A stretch of 14,953 bases of DNA from JBDSLU01 sp039916225 (GCA_039916225.1 JBDSLU010000284.1:1-14953); one strand, 5' to 3'; shown: positions 1 to 6,927, numbered from the stretch's first letter. Numbers and translations are program-made. Notes: generated by a model from the letters alone, not told the origin.

Positions 1-622
1 CCACCGCCAGCGCCGTCAGGCCGGTGGCGAGCCGGGCCACCGTGCGCTCGCCGGCCAGCGAAAGATCCAGGTAGACGAGCGCCGGGATGCCGAGGAACAG
101 CGCGGCGTGCAGCAGGTGGAACCCGAGGGCCGGGCCAGCGATGGTCACCGGCACGAAGGCCAACGCGGTCAGGTTCTGGGTGATGTCGGTAGAGGTCGCA
201 TACCCGCCGAGGAACTGCCAGTTCCAGCCGACCGCCGCCCCTTGGCGTAGCAGCGCGATCCCGTCGAGCGTGGTGCGATAGCGCGTCGCCCAGTTGTCGA
301 GATACGGCACCTGGGTCCAGGTCGCCGGCGGGAACCACACCACCAGCCCGGTGACGAGCACGGCGAGGCCCGCGATCAGTGCCAGCAGCGGAATCGGGCC
401 GAGCTGGCGGCGCGCCGATGCATCGTCCGCGGACGGTAGCCCCTCGATCGGGTGGGCCCGGGCCGGCCAGAGCAGCGCGAACGTGGCGGCGACGAGCGCG
501 ACAATGAAGAACGGGCGCTTGGGGCCGTGGAGCGCACCATCGATGTGCGCCCAGCGAGTCGTCAGCAGCAGCTGCGCCCACACGAAGATCAGGGACGCGA
601 AGGCCGGCAGCCGCCATGACAT
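1..622 (-). CDS. Polytopic membrane protein, N-terminal part (possible GT-C/YfhO-like), partial
   Basis: This frame is open from an ATG at 622 to the left window edge, giving about 207 visible residues without a stop; the C-terminus lies outside. The protein starts MSWRLPAFASLIFVWAQLLL, a hydrophobic first helix. Further hydrophobic stretches follow (FFIVALVAATFALLW, IPLLALIAGLAVLVTGLVVW, FHLLHAALFLGIPALVYL), separated by a polar loop and by a soluble stretch rich in W, N, D and G (YLDNWATRYR, GWNWQFLGGYATSTD). Large bacterial membrane proteins of the YfhO/GT-C type share this alternation, and the neighbouring cassette at 753-4543 also contains a GT-C enzyme, so a role in glycan or lipid-linked sugar handling is plausible. 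That is inference from layout; I do not recognise a catalytic motif in the visible part. The gene diverges from the methyltransferase at 753. No Shine-Dalgarno sequence precedes the start, but a TAGAAT hexamer lies 8 bp upstream. Confidence 0.72.
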   Translation of the reverse strand, partial: MSWRLPAFASLIFVWAQLLLTTRWAHIDGALHGPKRPFFIVALVAATFALLWPARAHPIEGLPSADDASARRQLGPIPLLALIAGLAVLVTGLVVWFPPATWTQVPYLDNWATRYRTTLDGIALLRQGAAVGWNWQFLGGYATSTDITQNLTALAFVPVTIAGPALGFHLLHAALFLGIPALVYLDLSLAGERTVARLATGLTALAV

Positions 623-630
623 CGCCGCGC

Positions 631-636
631 ATTCTA
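631..636 (-). promoter_or_regulatory. Candidate -10 element for the membrane protein gene
   Basis: Read on the minus strand this is TAGAAT, five of six matches to TATAAT. Only 8 bp separate it from the ATG at 622, so transcription would begin at or beside the start codon. No convincing -35 hexamer is seen at 16-18 bp spacing. Confidence 0.35.
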
Positions 637-711
637 GCGTGTCGCTCCCATGGCGCAGTGCGCACGGCGCCTTGCCCGGCAAGGGCTCGTCGGTTCGCGG
701 CCCGGCCAGGG

Positions 712-739
712 TTGTCGACGGATGCGGCGTGGCTATACG
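712..739 (+). promoter_or_regulatory. Candidate promoter of the methyltransferase-glycosyltransferase cassette
   Basis: TTGTCG at 712-717 and TATACG at 734-739 are 16 bp apart, each with four of six matches to the sigma-70 consensus. The predicted start point near 746 would leave only a few untranslated bases before the ATG at 753. It lies in the 130-bp divergent gap and is the only AT-leaning spot there. Confidence 0.3.
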
Positions 740-752
740 CTGTCGGGCGCCC

Positions 753-1343
753 ATGCGTCTCGCCGACCTGATGAACAGCACGCTCGCCTACCGGCTCTGG
801 CAGGCGCCCTTCGCCGAAGGGAAGCTGCGGCCGTTCCTGGCCAGCGCCGATCTGTCCCGGGCCAGGCGGGTGCTCGACGTCGGGTGTGGGCCGGGCACCA
901 ACGCCGCCCACTTCGCGCATCTCGACTACACCGGCCTGGACATCAGCGAGGGCTACATCGCCGACGCCCGAGCCCGGCATCGGGGCGAGTTCCGCGTCGC
1001 CGACGTGTCGACCGTCGATCACACGACGATCCGTCCCGCCGACGTCATCCTGGTCAACAGCCTCCTGCACCACCTCGACGACGCAGAGACGGCGCGAACG
1101 CTCGGCTCGCTGACGCACCTGCTTGCGCCGGGCGGCACCGTGCACATCCTCGATCTGGTGCTGCCCGATCACTGGTCGCCGGCGCGCGTGCTGGCACGGA
1201 TGGATCGCGGCCGCTTCGCGCGGCCGGTCGACACCTGGCAGCGGATCTTCCGGAGCCACTTCGAGGAGCGCGAGTTCACGCCCTACCACTTCGGTGGCGG
1301 CCTCTGGTCGATGGTCTACTTCCGCGGAGCGGCGCGCACCTGA
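753..1343 (+). CDS. Class I SAM-dependent methyltransferase
   Basis: A 196-residue Rossmann-fold methyltransferase. The SAM-binding motif I is LDVGCGPGTN at residues 41-50, the acidic end of strand 2 is D63 in GLDIS, and a post-motif loop LLAPGG sits at 123-128. The region VNSLLHHLDD (101-110) matches the motif-IV area of type 11/12/25 methyltransferases. The frame is open far upstream to 294, but residues before MRLADL look like random GC-rich translation, so the ATG at 753 is chosen; the ATG at 771 is an alternative. It is the first gene of a cassette and its stop overlaps the start of the next gene by one base, indicating translational coupling. The substrate cannot be read from the sequence; a sugar, lipid or lipid-linked intermediate is an inference from the neighbouring glycosyltransferases. 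Confidence 0.88.
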   Translation: MRLADLMNSTLAYRLWQAPFAEGKLRPFLASADLSRARRVLDVGCGPGTNAAHFAHLDYTGLDISEGYIADARARHRGEFRVADVSTVDHTTIRPADVILVNSLLHHLDDAETARTLGSLTHLLAPGGTVHILDLVLPDHWSPARVLARMDRGRFARPVDTWQRIFRSHFEEREFTPYHFGGGLWSMVYFRGAART

Positions 1344-2299
1344 TGCGCGTCTCGATCGCGATCCCCGTCTACAACGAAGAAGCCGTCCTGCCCGAGCTGC
1401 TGCGGCGGGTGAGTAAGGTGCTCGACACCTTGCCGGGCGGCCCGCACGAAGTGGTGTTCGTCGACGACGGCAGCCGTGACGGCACGCTGGCGCTGCTGCG
1501 CGCCGCCGTCGAGGCCGATCCGCGGATTCGCGCGGTGGTGTTCTCGCGGAACTTCGGCCACCAGCCGGCCTTCGGCGCCGGCCTCGCCCACGCGCAGGGT
1601 GACGTCGTGGTGCTGATGGACGGCGACCTGCAGGATCCGCCCGAGGCGATTCCTCGCCTGCTGGAACAGCACCAGGCCGGCTACGACGTGGTCTACGCCA
1701 GGCGCGTCCGCCGCAAGGAAGGCCTGCGCTTCCGCATCGCCTACGCCCTCGCCTACCGCCTCATCGGCCGACTGTCGGACATTGCCCTGCCGCTCGACGC
1801 CGGCGATTTTGCACTCCTCTCGCGTCGGGTCGTCGACGCCGTGAACCGGCTGCCCGAGCGACAACGCTATCTCCGCGGATTGCGGGCCTGGGTCGGCTTC
1901 AAGCAGATCGGGATCGAGGTCGAACGCGAGGCGCGCTGGGCCGGCGAGGCCAAATACACCCTCACCGACCTGAGCCGGCTGGCAGTGGACGGCATGCTGG
2001 CCTTCTCGGTCGCGCCGCTGCGGGCCGCCGCCTTCGTCGGTGCCTTGAGCGTCATCGCCTCGGTGCTGTTCGCGCTCTATGCGGTCTACGTCCGGCTGGT
2101 GCAGGGCCACGCGCCGGAAGGGTTCACCGCACTCCTCGTCGCCATCACCTTCCTCGGTGGCGTGCAGCTCTTCTTTCTAGGCGTTGTCGGCGAGTACGTC
2201 GGCCGCATCTTCGAGGAAACCAAGGGCCGGCCGAGCTATCTGGTCGCGCAGGTCCTCGAACACGCCGATGGATCCGTCGTACGCGCGCGAGTATCGTGA
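1343..2299 (+). CDS. GT2 glycosyltransferase, polyprenyl-phosphate sugar synthase type (DPM1/GtrB/ArnC-like)
   Basis: A 318-residue family 2 glycosyltransferase. The N-terminal GT-A domain carries IPVYNEE at 7-13, VDDGS at 40-44 and DGDLQDPP at 93-100 (the metal-binding DxD-like motif); LDAGDFALLSR at 151-161 and RQRYLRGLRAW at 173-183 are typical of the acceptor-side motifs of this subfamily. Two hydrophobic helices follow at about 226-250 and 262-285, and the tail VGEYVGRIFEETKGRPSY is characteristic of GtrB/ArnC-type enzymes. Such enzymes move a sugar from a nucleotide donor to undecaprenyl phosphate on the inner face of the cytoplasmic membrane. The start overlaps the preceding stop (TGATG). 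The downstream GT-C protein is a natural user of the lipid-linked sugar. The sugar itself cannot be predicted. Confidence 0.93.
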   Translation: MRVSIAIPVYNEEAVLPELLRRVSKVLDTLPGGPHEVVFVDDGSRDGTLALLRAAVEADPRIRAVVFSRNFGHQPAFGAGLAHAQGDVVVLMDGDLQDPPEAIPRLLEQHQAGYDVVYARRVRRKEGLRFRIAYALAYRLIGRLSDIALPLDAGDFALLSRRVVDAVNRLPERQRYLRGLRAWVGFKQIGIEVEREARWAGEAKYTLTDLSRLAVDGMLAFSVAPLRAAAFVGALSVIASVLFALYAVYVRLVQGHAPEGFTALLVAITFLGGVQLFFLGVVGEYVGRIFEETKGRPSYLVAQVLEHADGSVVRARVS

Positions 2300-2990
2300 G
2301 CTCGCCGTCCGCCACTGGTGGTGGCGGGCGCGCAACGCCCACGTCCGCCGGCGTGTCGAAACCCTGCTCGGCGGCCGTCGCGACGCGCACGTCCTCGACA
2401 TCGGCTGCGGCGACGGCGTGCTGTTCCCCTTCCTCTCGCGCTTCGGCACCGTCGAGGGCATCGAGCCGGATCCGCTCGTCGTCACCGCCGACGGCCCATG
2501 GCGACAGGTGATCCATCAGCGGTTCTTCGACGCCACGTTCGCGCCGGCCACCCGTTACGACCTGATCCTGATGCTCGACGTGCTCGAGCACCTCGATGCA
2601 CCTGAGGCCGCGCTGCGCCACGCGTCGACGCTCCTCTCGCCGGGCGGCCGCATCCTGATCACCGTCCCGGCGTTCATGGCGCTGTGGACCCACCACGACG
2701 ACGTGAACCGCCACGTGACGCGCTTCACCAAAAGCACACTGGCCCCGGTCGCCGCCGCCGCGGGCCTCGCGATCCTGTCGAGCGAGTACCTTTTCCAGTG
2801 GCTGTTCGCAGCCAAGCTCGTCGAGCGCCTGAAGGAGAGCCTGCGCGGACCATCGCCGCTGCCGACCATACCGGCGGCGGCCGCCAACGAAGCGCTCTAT
2901 CGCGTGTCCGTCGTCGAGGCCCGCACCGGCGGCACCTGGCTGCCGTTCGGCAGTTCCCTGCTGGCGCTGCTGGCGCCGCGCCGCCAATGA
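2268..2990 (+). CDS. Class I SAM-dependent methyltransferase (type 11/12-like)
   Basis: A 240-residue methyltransferase. Motif I is VLDIGCGDG at 42-50, the strand-2 acidic residue is E66 in GIEPDP, LDVLEHLD at 103-110 is the motif-IV region and LLSPGG at 122-127 the following loop. The segment W140-THHDDVNRHVTRF-153 resembles the W..HD...H..R pattern common in methyltransferases found beside polysaccharide and lipid glycosyltransferases. A hydrophobic patch near the C-terminus (SSLLALLAP) is too short to call a membrane helix. The ATG at 2268 gives a 32-base overlap with the GT2 gene; no better in-frame start exists before the conserved HWWWRARN segment. Its own stop overlaps the next start (ATGA). 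It is unrelated in detail to the methyltransferase at 753, so the cassette carries two different methylation activities. Substrate unknown. Confidence 0.9.
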   Translation: MDPSYAREYRELAVRHWWWRARNAHVRRRVETLLGGRRDAHVLDIGCGDGVLFPFLSRFGTVEGIEPDPLVVTADGPWRQVIHQRFFDATFAPATRYDLILMLDVLEHLDAPEAALRHASTLLSPGGRILITVPAFMALWTHHDDVNRHVTRFTKSTLAPVAAAAGLAILSSEYLFQWLFAAKLVERLKESLRGPSPLPTIPAAAANEALYRVSVVEARTGGTWLPFGSSLLALLAPRRQ

Positions 2991-4543
2991 CCCTCGTGGA
3001 CCGCCGCTCGACGGCCCTCGCCTGGCTGGCCGTCGGCCTGGCGATCGGCTTCGCGACGTGGCGGCTCGCGGTCGTCGCCGCCGGTGTCCCGCTCTGGTAC
3101 GACGAGCTGCTGACCGTGCGCGTGTCGGAGGTCGAGGGCGTCGCCAACCTGTGGCGGGCCATCGGCGCCGGCTTCGATTTCACCCCGCCGCTGATCTACG
3201 TCGCCACCAAGGCCGCGCACGCGATCCATCCGGCCGATCCGCTCGGGGCACGCCTCCCGGCCCTGGCCGGCTTCGTACTCTTCGCTGTCGGGCTCGTTCG
3301 CTGGCTGACGCCACGCGTCGGTGCGTGGGCGGCAGCCGCCGCGGTCGCACTGACGCCGCTCGCCGACTACACCGTGCGCTACGCGGTCGAGGCGCGGCCG
3401 TACATGCTGCTGCTCGGCGTGTCGATGTGGGCCCTGGTCTGCTGGCAGCGTCTGCGCGATCGCCCGGGTGCGGCCGCGGCCGTCGGGTTTTGGGCGCTGC
3501 TGACGTGCGCGCTGCTGCTGCACGTGTGGGCCGGGCTGCTGCTGATGGCCATGGGCGCGGGCGAACTGGCAGCCGCTGTTCGTTCCCGAGCGGTGCGCTG
3601 GCGCGTGGCCATCCCGATGGCGGCGGCGCTGCCTGTCCTGGGCATCCACGCGATGCTCCTGCGCGGCACGAAGACGATGGTCTTCGAGAACGCCGCCTAC
3701 CTGCCATCGACCGCGAAGCTGACCGCGGCGTTGCTGTCCGCCGTGCCGAGACCCCGCGTCCTGGCCGCGACGCTCGTGGTCGCCGCGATCGCCGGCTGGC
3801 TCGCGAGGCGCAAGGCCCACGGTGCGCCGACGGAGGCGGTGGCCGGTCCGGCGTTGCCGCACGGCCTGGCCGCGGACGAGCGGGTCATGCTGCTCGCCTG
3901 CGTGCTGTCGCCCCTCGTGCCGTTCATTTACGCGACCATCGGCCGCAGCCCGTTCATGCCGCGCTACGCCCTCTACAGCCTGCTCGGCGTCGTCTGCCTG
4001 TCGAGCGACCTGCTGCGAGTGCTGGCTCGGCCGGCACGGCATGGGCCCATGGCCGCGGCCCTGGTCGCCCTGGTCGGGCTCGGGCGCTACCTGCCGGCGA
4101 GGACGCAGCCGATCGTCGGGACGCAGACGTCTGTCGCCGACGCCCTGGCCGGCGCGCACGGCCTGCCGGACGGCGTGCCGATCGTCCTCGTCAACCCGAT
4201 CGACGTGCTGACGTTCGAGATGCACGCCAGCGACGCCTGGCTCGCGCGCAGCGTGTTCGTCGCCGACGGAGCGCTCGCCCGTGCCTACACCGGCACGGAC
4301 GCGATCGATCTGGGCTACATCCGCGGCGAGCCGTATCTGCGGCTGCGCTCGAAGCGGCTGGAGTACGGCGACCTGCAGCATCACGAGCGACTGCTGCTCG
4401 TGGGCAAGTGGCAGACGTTGACCTGGCTTCCGCAGCGGCTGCGCGACGACGGCTGGCGTATCGAGCGATGGGGCGGCACGCCACAGGCGCCGATCTACGA
4501 CGCGATCAGGCCGGCGTTGGCGACTGTCGGACCGGCACGCTGA
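2987..4543 (+). CDS. GT-C fold membrane glycosyltransferase (GT39/RgtA-like)
   Basis: A 518-residue polytopic membrane protein. After a first helix at about 10-32 comes the periplasmic loop WYDELLTV (37-44), whose DE pair matches the catalytic acidic motif of GT39/RgtABCD-type enzymes, followed by FTPPLIY (65-71), the equivalent of the HPPLYY motif, and YAVEARPYMLLL (132-143), another hallmark. Several further helices run to about residue 400, then a soluble periplasmic-type C-terminal domain of about 120 residues. Such enzymes use polyprenyl-phosphate-linked sugars to glycosylate lipids, glycans or proteins outside the membrane. The start overlaps the upstream stop as ATGA, and the GT2 two genes upstream could make the donor. 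It ends 41 bp before the convergent epimerase gene; no clear terminator is visible between them. The acceptor is unknown. Confidence 0.87.
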   Translation: MTLVDRRSTALAWLAVGLAIGFATWRLAVVAAGVPLWYDELLTVRVSEVEGVANLWRAIGAGFDFTPPLIYVATKAAHAIHPADPLGARLPALAGFVLFAVGLVRWLTPRVGAWAAAAAVALTPLADYTVRYAVEARPYMLLLGVSMWALVCWQRLRDRPGAAAAVGFWALLTCALLLHVWAGLLLMAMGAGELAAAVRSRAVRWRVAIPMAAALPVLGIHAMLLRGTKTMVFENAAYLPSTAKLTAALLSAVPRPRVLAATLVVAAIAGWLARRKAHGAPTEAVAGPALPHGLAADERVMLLACVLSPLVPFIYATIGRSPFMPRYALYSLLGVVCLSSDLLRVLARPARHGPMAAALVALVGLGRYLPARTQPIVGTQTSVADALAGAHGLPDGVPIVLVNPIDVLTFEMHASDAWLARSVFVADGALARAYTGTDAIDLGYIRGEPYLRLRSKRLEYGDLQHHERLLLVGKWQTLTWLPQRLRDDGWRIERWGGTPQAPIYDAIRPALATVGPAR

Positions 4544-4584
4544 TCTGGCCCGCGAAACCCCACGGTACGCCGATCTCCCGGCTC

Positions 4585-5697
4585 TTACCTGGCCGGAGCG
4601 GCGGCCTCGAACCCGCTCGGCTTGACCCACCAGCTTTCCTTCCACGTCGCGCCTGGGGCCACCGACTGCAGTTCGTCGTAGGTTCCCTTGTGCGCCATGT
4701 TGACGGCGTTGGTGACGCCCACCATCGGCTCGAAGCAGATGAAGTTGCGCTCCTGGCCGGCCGGCGGACGCGGCGCCCAGACGACCGCGACCTTGTAGTT
4801 CGGCCCGAAGATTACGTCCAGCCGCTGCGTCTTGCCCTTGACGGTGAACGTCGCGCGACCCTGCGCGTCTCGGACGAGGTCGCCGAAGACGTCGTCCAGG
4901 TCGTGGTCCTTGACCGAGATGGCCTGCGGATCGGCGGCGAACTTGTCGATCGGCTCGGTTTCACCGGTCGGCAGCTTCTGCGGCGAGAGGAGGTAGTGCT
5001 TCTTGGCGGCGATCGACGCCGTCCATTCGTCCCGCTTGCTGTCGGTAAGCTGGAAGTGCGGGTGATAGCCGATCACCAGCGGCATCGGCTCGGCCGACAT
5101 GTTGGTGACCGCGGTGGCCACCTCGAGGACGCCGTCCTTCAGGCGGTAAGTCATGTCGACCGTGTGGGCGAACGGCCACTGCTTCATCCACGCCGGCTGC
5201 TTGTAGAACTCGAGGCGGCTGGTGACGAAGGCGTCGCCGGCCGTCGCCTTCATCTCGACCACCTTCCACTGGTCGGTCGTGGTGACGAAGCCGTGGATCG
5301 GGATCTGGCCGCGGACGTTGCCGAGCGCCATGTCGAACGGGTAGCGCTTGCCGTTGGCGTAGAACGCCTGCTCGTCGAGGCGATTGGCCCATGGGCCCAT
5401 GAACGGGATGCCGATGGTGTTGGGCGCCTTGCGGAACTCCTCGATGGTCGCGTGCGGGTAGCGCAGCACGTTCTGGCCGCGGACCTTCATCTCGTAGGCG
5501 ATGTTGCCGAGCGACGGCAGGATCGACACCACGGTGTCGGTCGTCGCATCGGTCAGCACCACGCTCTCTCCTGAGCGGGCGGCGGAGTAGCGCATCTTCG
5601 ACTTGGCGGACTGGACGGTGGGTGCCGATGGCGCGGCCGCGAGCGACGCGGCGAAGGCCATCCCCAGACAGAGGAGCGCGACTTGAAGCTGTTTCAT
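4585..5697 (-). CDS. Exported aldose 1-epimerase (mutarotase, GalM family)
   Basis: A 370-residue protein with a Sec signal peptide (MKQLQ, hydrophobic core 6-20, likely cleavage near ASLAAAPS) followed by a galactose-mutarotase-like beta-sandwich. Family landmarks are present: NRLDEQAF at 105-112 (substrate-binding N-R), IPIHGF at 132-137 with H135, YHPHF at 211-215 with the catalytic acid H212, DLDDVF at 266-271, and FEP at 322-324 with E323 in the position of the catalytic base. The family interconverts alpha and beta anomers of aldoses; the signal peptide puts this one outside the cytoplasm, unlike classical GalM. It is divergent from the SMP-30/gluconolactonase-like gene with only 29 bp between start codons, so the two probably share control and may act on related sugars. 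No Shine-Dalgarno sequence is seen. Confidence 0.92.
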   Translation of the reverse strand: MKQLQVALLCLGMAFAASLAAAPSAPTVQSAKSKMRYSAARSGESVVLTDATTDTVVSILPSLGNIAYEMKVRGQNVLRYPHATIEEFRKAPNTIGIPFMGPWANRLDEQAFYANGKRYPFDMALGNVRGQIPIHGFVTTTDQWKVVEMKATAGDAFVTSRLEFYKQPAWMKQWPFAHTVDMTYRLKDGVLEVATAVTNMSAEPMPLVIGYHPHFQLTDSKRDEWTASIAAKKHYLLSPQKLPTGETEPIDKFAADPQAISVKDHDLDDVFGDLVRDAQGRATFTVKGKTQRLDVIFGPNYKVAVVWAPRPPAGQERNFICFEPMVGVTNAVNMAHKGTYDELQSVAPGATWKESWWVKPSGFEAAAPAR

Positions 5698-5709
5698 GGC
5701 GTGGGTCGT

Positions 5710-5715
5710 ATTGTA
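5710..5715 (-). promoter_or_regulatory. Candidate -10 element for the aldose 1-epimerase gene
   Basis: On the minus strand this reads TACAAT, five of six matches to TATAAT. It ends 12 bp before the ATG at 5697, so the untranslated leader would be only about five bases. It overlaps the candidate -10 of the divergent gene by two bases, so RNA polymerase could serve only one direction at a time. Confidence 0.4.
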
Positions 5716-5719
5716 GATT
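5714..5719 (+). promoter_or_regulatory. Candidate -10 element for the gluconolactonase-like gene
   Basis: TAGATT, four of six matches to TATAAT, ends 7 bp before the ATG at 5727, placing the expected start point on or beside the start codon (leaderless). Any -35 element would have to lie inside the first codons of the opposite gene; none is strong. Confidence 0.3.
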
Positions 5720-5726
5720 CGTCCCT

Positions 5727-6827
5727 ATGAAAATCGACCAGACTTCGCGCAGCGATCGTCGCGCCTTCCTGACCGCCGCGCTGACGGCCGCCGCAGCCGC
5801 GCCGCTGGTCGCCCATGCCGCGCAGGCCCCGGCCCCACAAGGCCCGCCGCCCGCGACGCCGCCGACGCCGCCCCCGGTGTCGCCGGTCCCGACGCCGCGC
5901 TCCTGGGATGCTCCCGAGCCGCGGATGTATCCGGATCCCGACGTCATCGCGCTCGATCCGTCCTTCCGCCAGTACGTCGTCTTCAACTCGCTGATCAAGC
6001 GCCTGCACTTCGGCACGTCGTGGGCCGAGGGACCGGCCTGGAACGGCGTCGGCCGCTACATGGTGTGGAGCGACATCCCGGCCAACGCCCAGCTCCGCTG
6101 GATCGAGGACGACAACCGGGTCACGACCTTCCGCAACCCTTCGGGCAACAGCAACGGCAACACCTTCGATTTCGAGGGCCGTCAGCTGTCCTGCGAACAC
6201 GGCGGGCGGCGCGTGGTCCGCTACGAGCCGAACGGCCAGATCACCGTGATCGCCGACAAGTTCGAGGGCAAGCGCCTCAACTCGCCCAACGACGTCGTCG
6301 TCCATCCCGATGGCAGTGTCTGGTTCACCGACCCGTCCTACGGCATCCGCGGCAACTACGAGGGCAACAAGGCGCCGTCCGAGACCAAGGAAGCCGTCTA
6401 TCGGGCCGACCCGAAGACGGGCGCCGTCACGCGGGTCGCGATGGGTGACCAGAACCAGCCGAACGGGCTGTGCTTCTCGCCCGACTACAAGAAGCTCTAT
6501 GTCGCCGATGGCGCCATCTGGGCCTACGACATCGACGGCGCGACGCTGAAGAACGGCAAGCTGTTCGTGCAGCCGACGGTGCCGGGCAGCGGCCAGCGGA
6601 GCGGCGCCGACGGCATCCGCTGCGACACCGACGGCAACGTCTGGGCCGGGGCTCGGCCGGGCGTCCTGGTCTTCTCGCCGGCCGGGCAGGCCATCGGCAT
6701 GATCCGCCTGCCCGAGGGGTGCGCCAACGTCTGCTTCGGCGGGCCCAAGCGCACCCGGCTGTTCATGGCCGCCAGCCAGTCGCTCTACGCCGTTTACGTC
6801 GGCGCCGTCGGCGCCCACATCGCCTAG
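5727..6827 (+). CDS. Tat-exported SMP-30/gluconolactonase/LRE family beta-propeller protein
   Basis: A 366-residue protein. The N-terminus has a twin-arginine signal (SDRRAFL at 9-15, hydrophobic stretch to about 29, AHAA near 29-32), then a proline-rich linker at 34-58, then a six-bladed beta-propeller of the SMP-30 type. The divalent-metal and active-site residues of that family are all visible: E101 in WAEGPAW, N188 in NSPNDVV, N246 in QPNGLCF and D295 in GADGIRCD. The family hydrolyses sugar lactones or related esters. Tat export suggests the protein folds, possibly with metal bound, before transport. An upstream open frame to 5622 exists, but it overlaps the divergent gene, and the ATG at 5727 begins a proper signal sequence. 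It sits head to head with the exported aldose 1-epimerase. The lactone substrate is unknown. Confidence 0.92.
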   Translation: MKIDQTSRSDRRAFLTAALTAAAAAPLVAHAAQAPAPQGPPPATPPTPPPVSPVPTPRSWDAPEPRMYPDPDVIALDPSFRQYVVFNSLIKRLHFGTSWAEGPAWNGVGRYMVWSDIPANAQLRWIEDDNRVTTFRNPSGNSNGNTFDFEGRQLSCEHGGRRVVRYEPNGQITVIADKFEGKRLNSPNDVVVHPDGSVWFTDPSYGIRGNYEGNKAPSETKEAVYRADPKTGAVTRVAMGDQNQPNGLCFSPDYKKLYVADGAIWAYDIDGATLKNGKLFVQPTVPGSGQRSGADGIRCDTDGNVWAGARPGVLVFSPAGQAIGMIRLPEGCANVCFGGPKRTRLFMAASQSLYAVYVGAVGAHIA

Positions 6828-6855
6828 TCACCCCCGCCTCGAGCTTTTTCCTGGA

Positions 6856-6876
6856 CCGGGAAGCCAACCTTCCCGG
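6856..6876 (+). terminator. Hairpin after the gluconolactonase-like gene
   Basis: Perfect 8-bp arms CCGGGAAG (6856-6863) and CTTCCCGG (6869-6876) enclose a five-base loop, and two more GC pairs form outside one A-C mismatch. It lies 29 bp after the stop codon. There is no T-run after the hairpin (CCCTCG follows), so it is not a textbook intrinsic terminator; it may protect the 3' end or mark a Rho-type end. Confidence 0.4.
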
Positions 6877-6882
6877 CCCTCG

Positions 6883-6917
6883 TCACGTCCAAGCTTCCAC
6901 GTGATGATGTATCACGT
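6883..6917. promoter_or_regulatory. Candidate PadR operator: nested inverted repeats
   Basis: ACGTGAT (6899-6905) and ATCACGT (6911-6917) form a perfect 7-bp inverted repeat with a 5-bp spacer, 21 bp before the PadR start. A third half-site TCACGT (6883-6888) forms a second inverted repeat with ACGTGA at 6899-6904 across 10 bp. Winged-helix dimers bind such sites, and PadR proteins commonly control their own operon. If TATATA at 6921-6926 is the -10, the main palindrome covers the -35 and spacer region, the right place for a repressor. Binding by this PadR is inferred. Confidence 0.5.
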
Positions 6918-6927
6918 CGTTATATAT

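Noticed and set aside
294..752. N-terminal extension of the methyltransferase frame up to 294
   Set aside because: The extension overlaps the divergent membrane protein gene, has no family similarity, and the conserved protein starts at about 753.
650..1342. Long upstream extension of the GT2 frame
   Set aside because: It overlaps the methyltransferase in another frame, is Arg/Pro-rich as expected of a GC-rich shadow frame, and the GT2 domain begins at the ATG at 1343.
2897..4645. 582-codon minus-strand open frame opposite the GT-C gene
   Set aside because: It is rich in Arg, Gln, Asp and His without any domain; the plus-strand gene has clear membrane helices and catalytic motifs.
3058..5574. 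838-codon plus-strand open frame crossing the GT-C and epimerase genes
   Set aside because: It spans two well-supported genes on opposite strands and has shadow-type composition.
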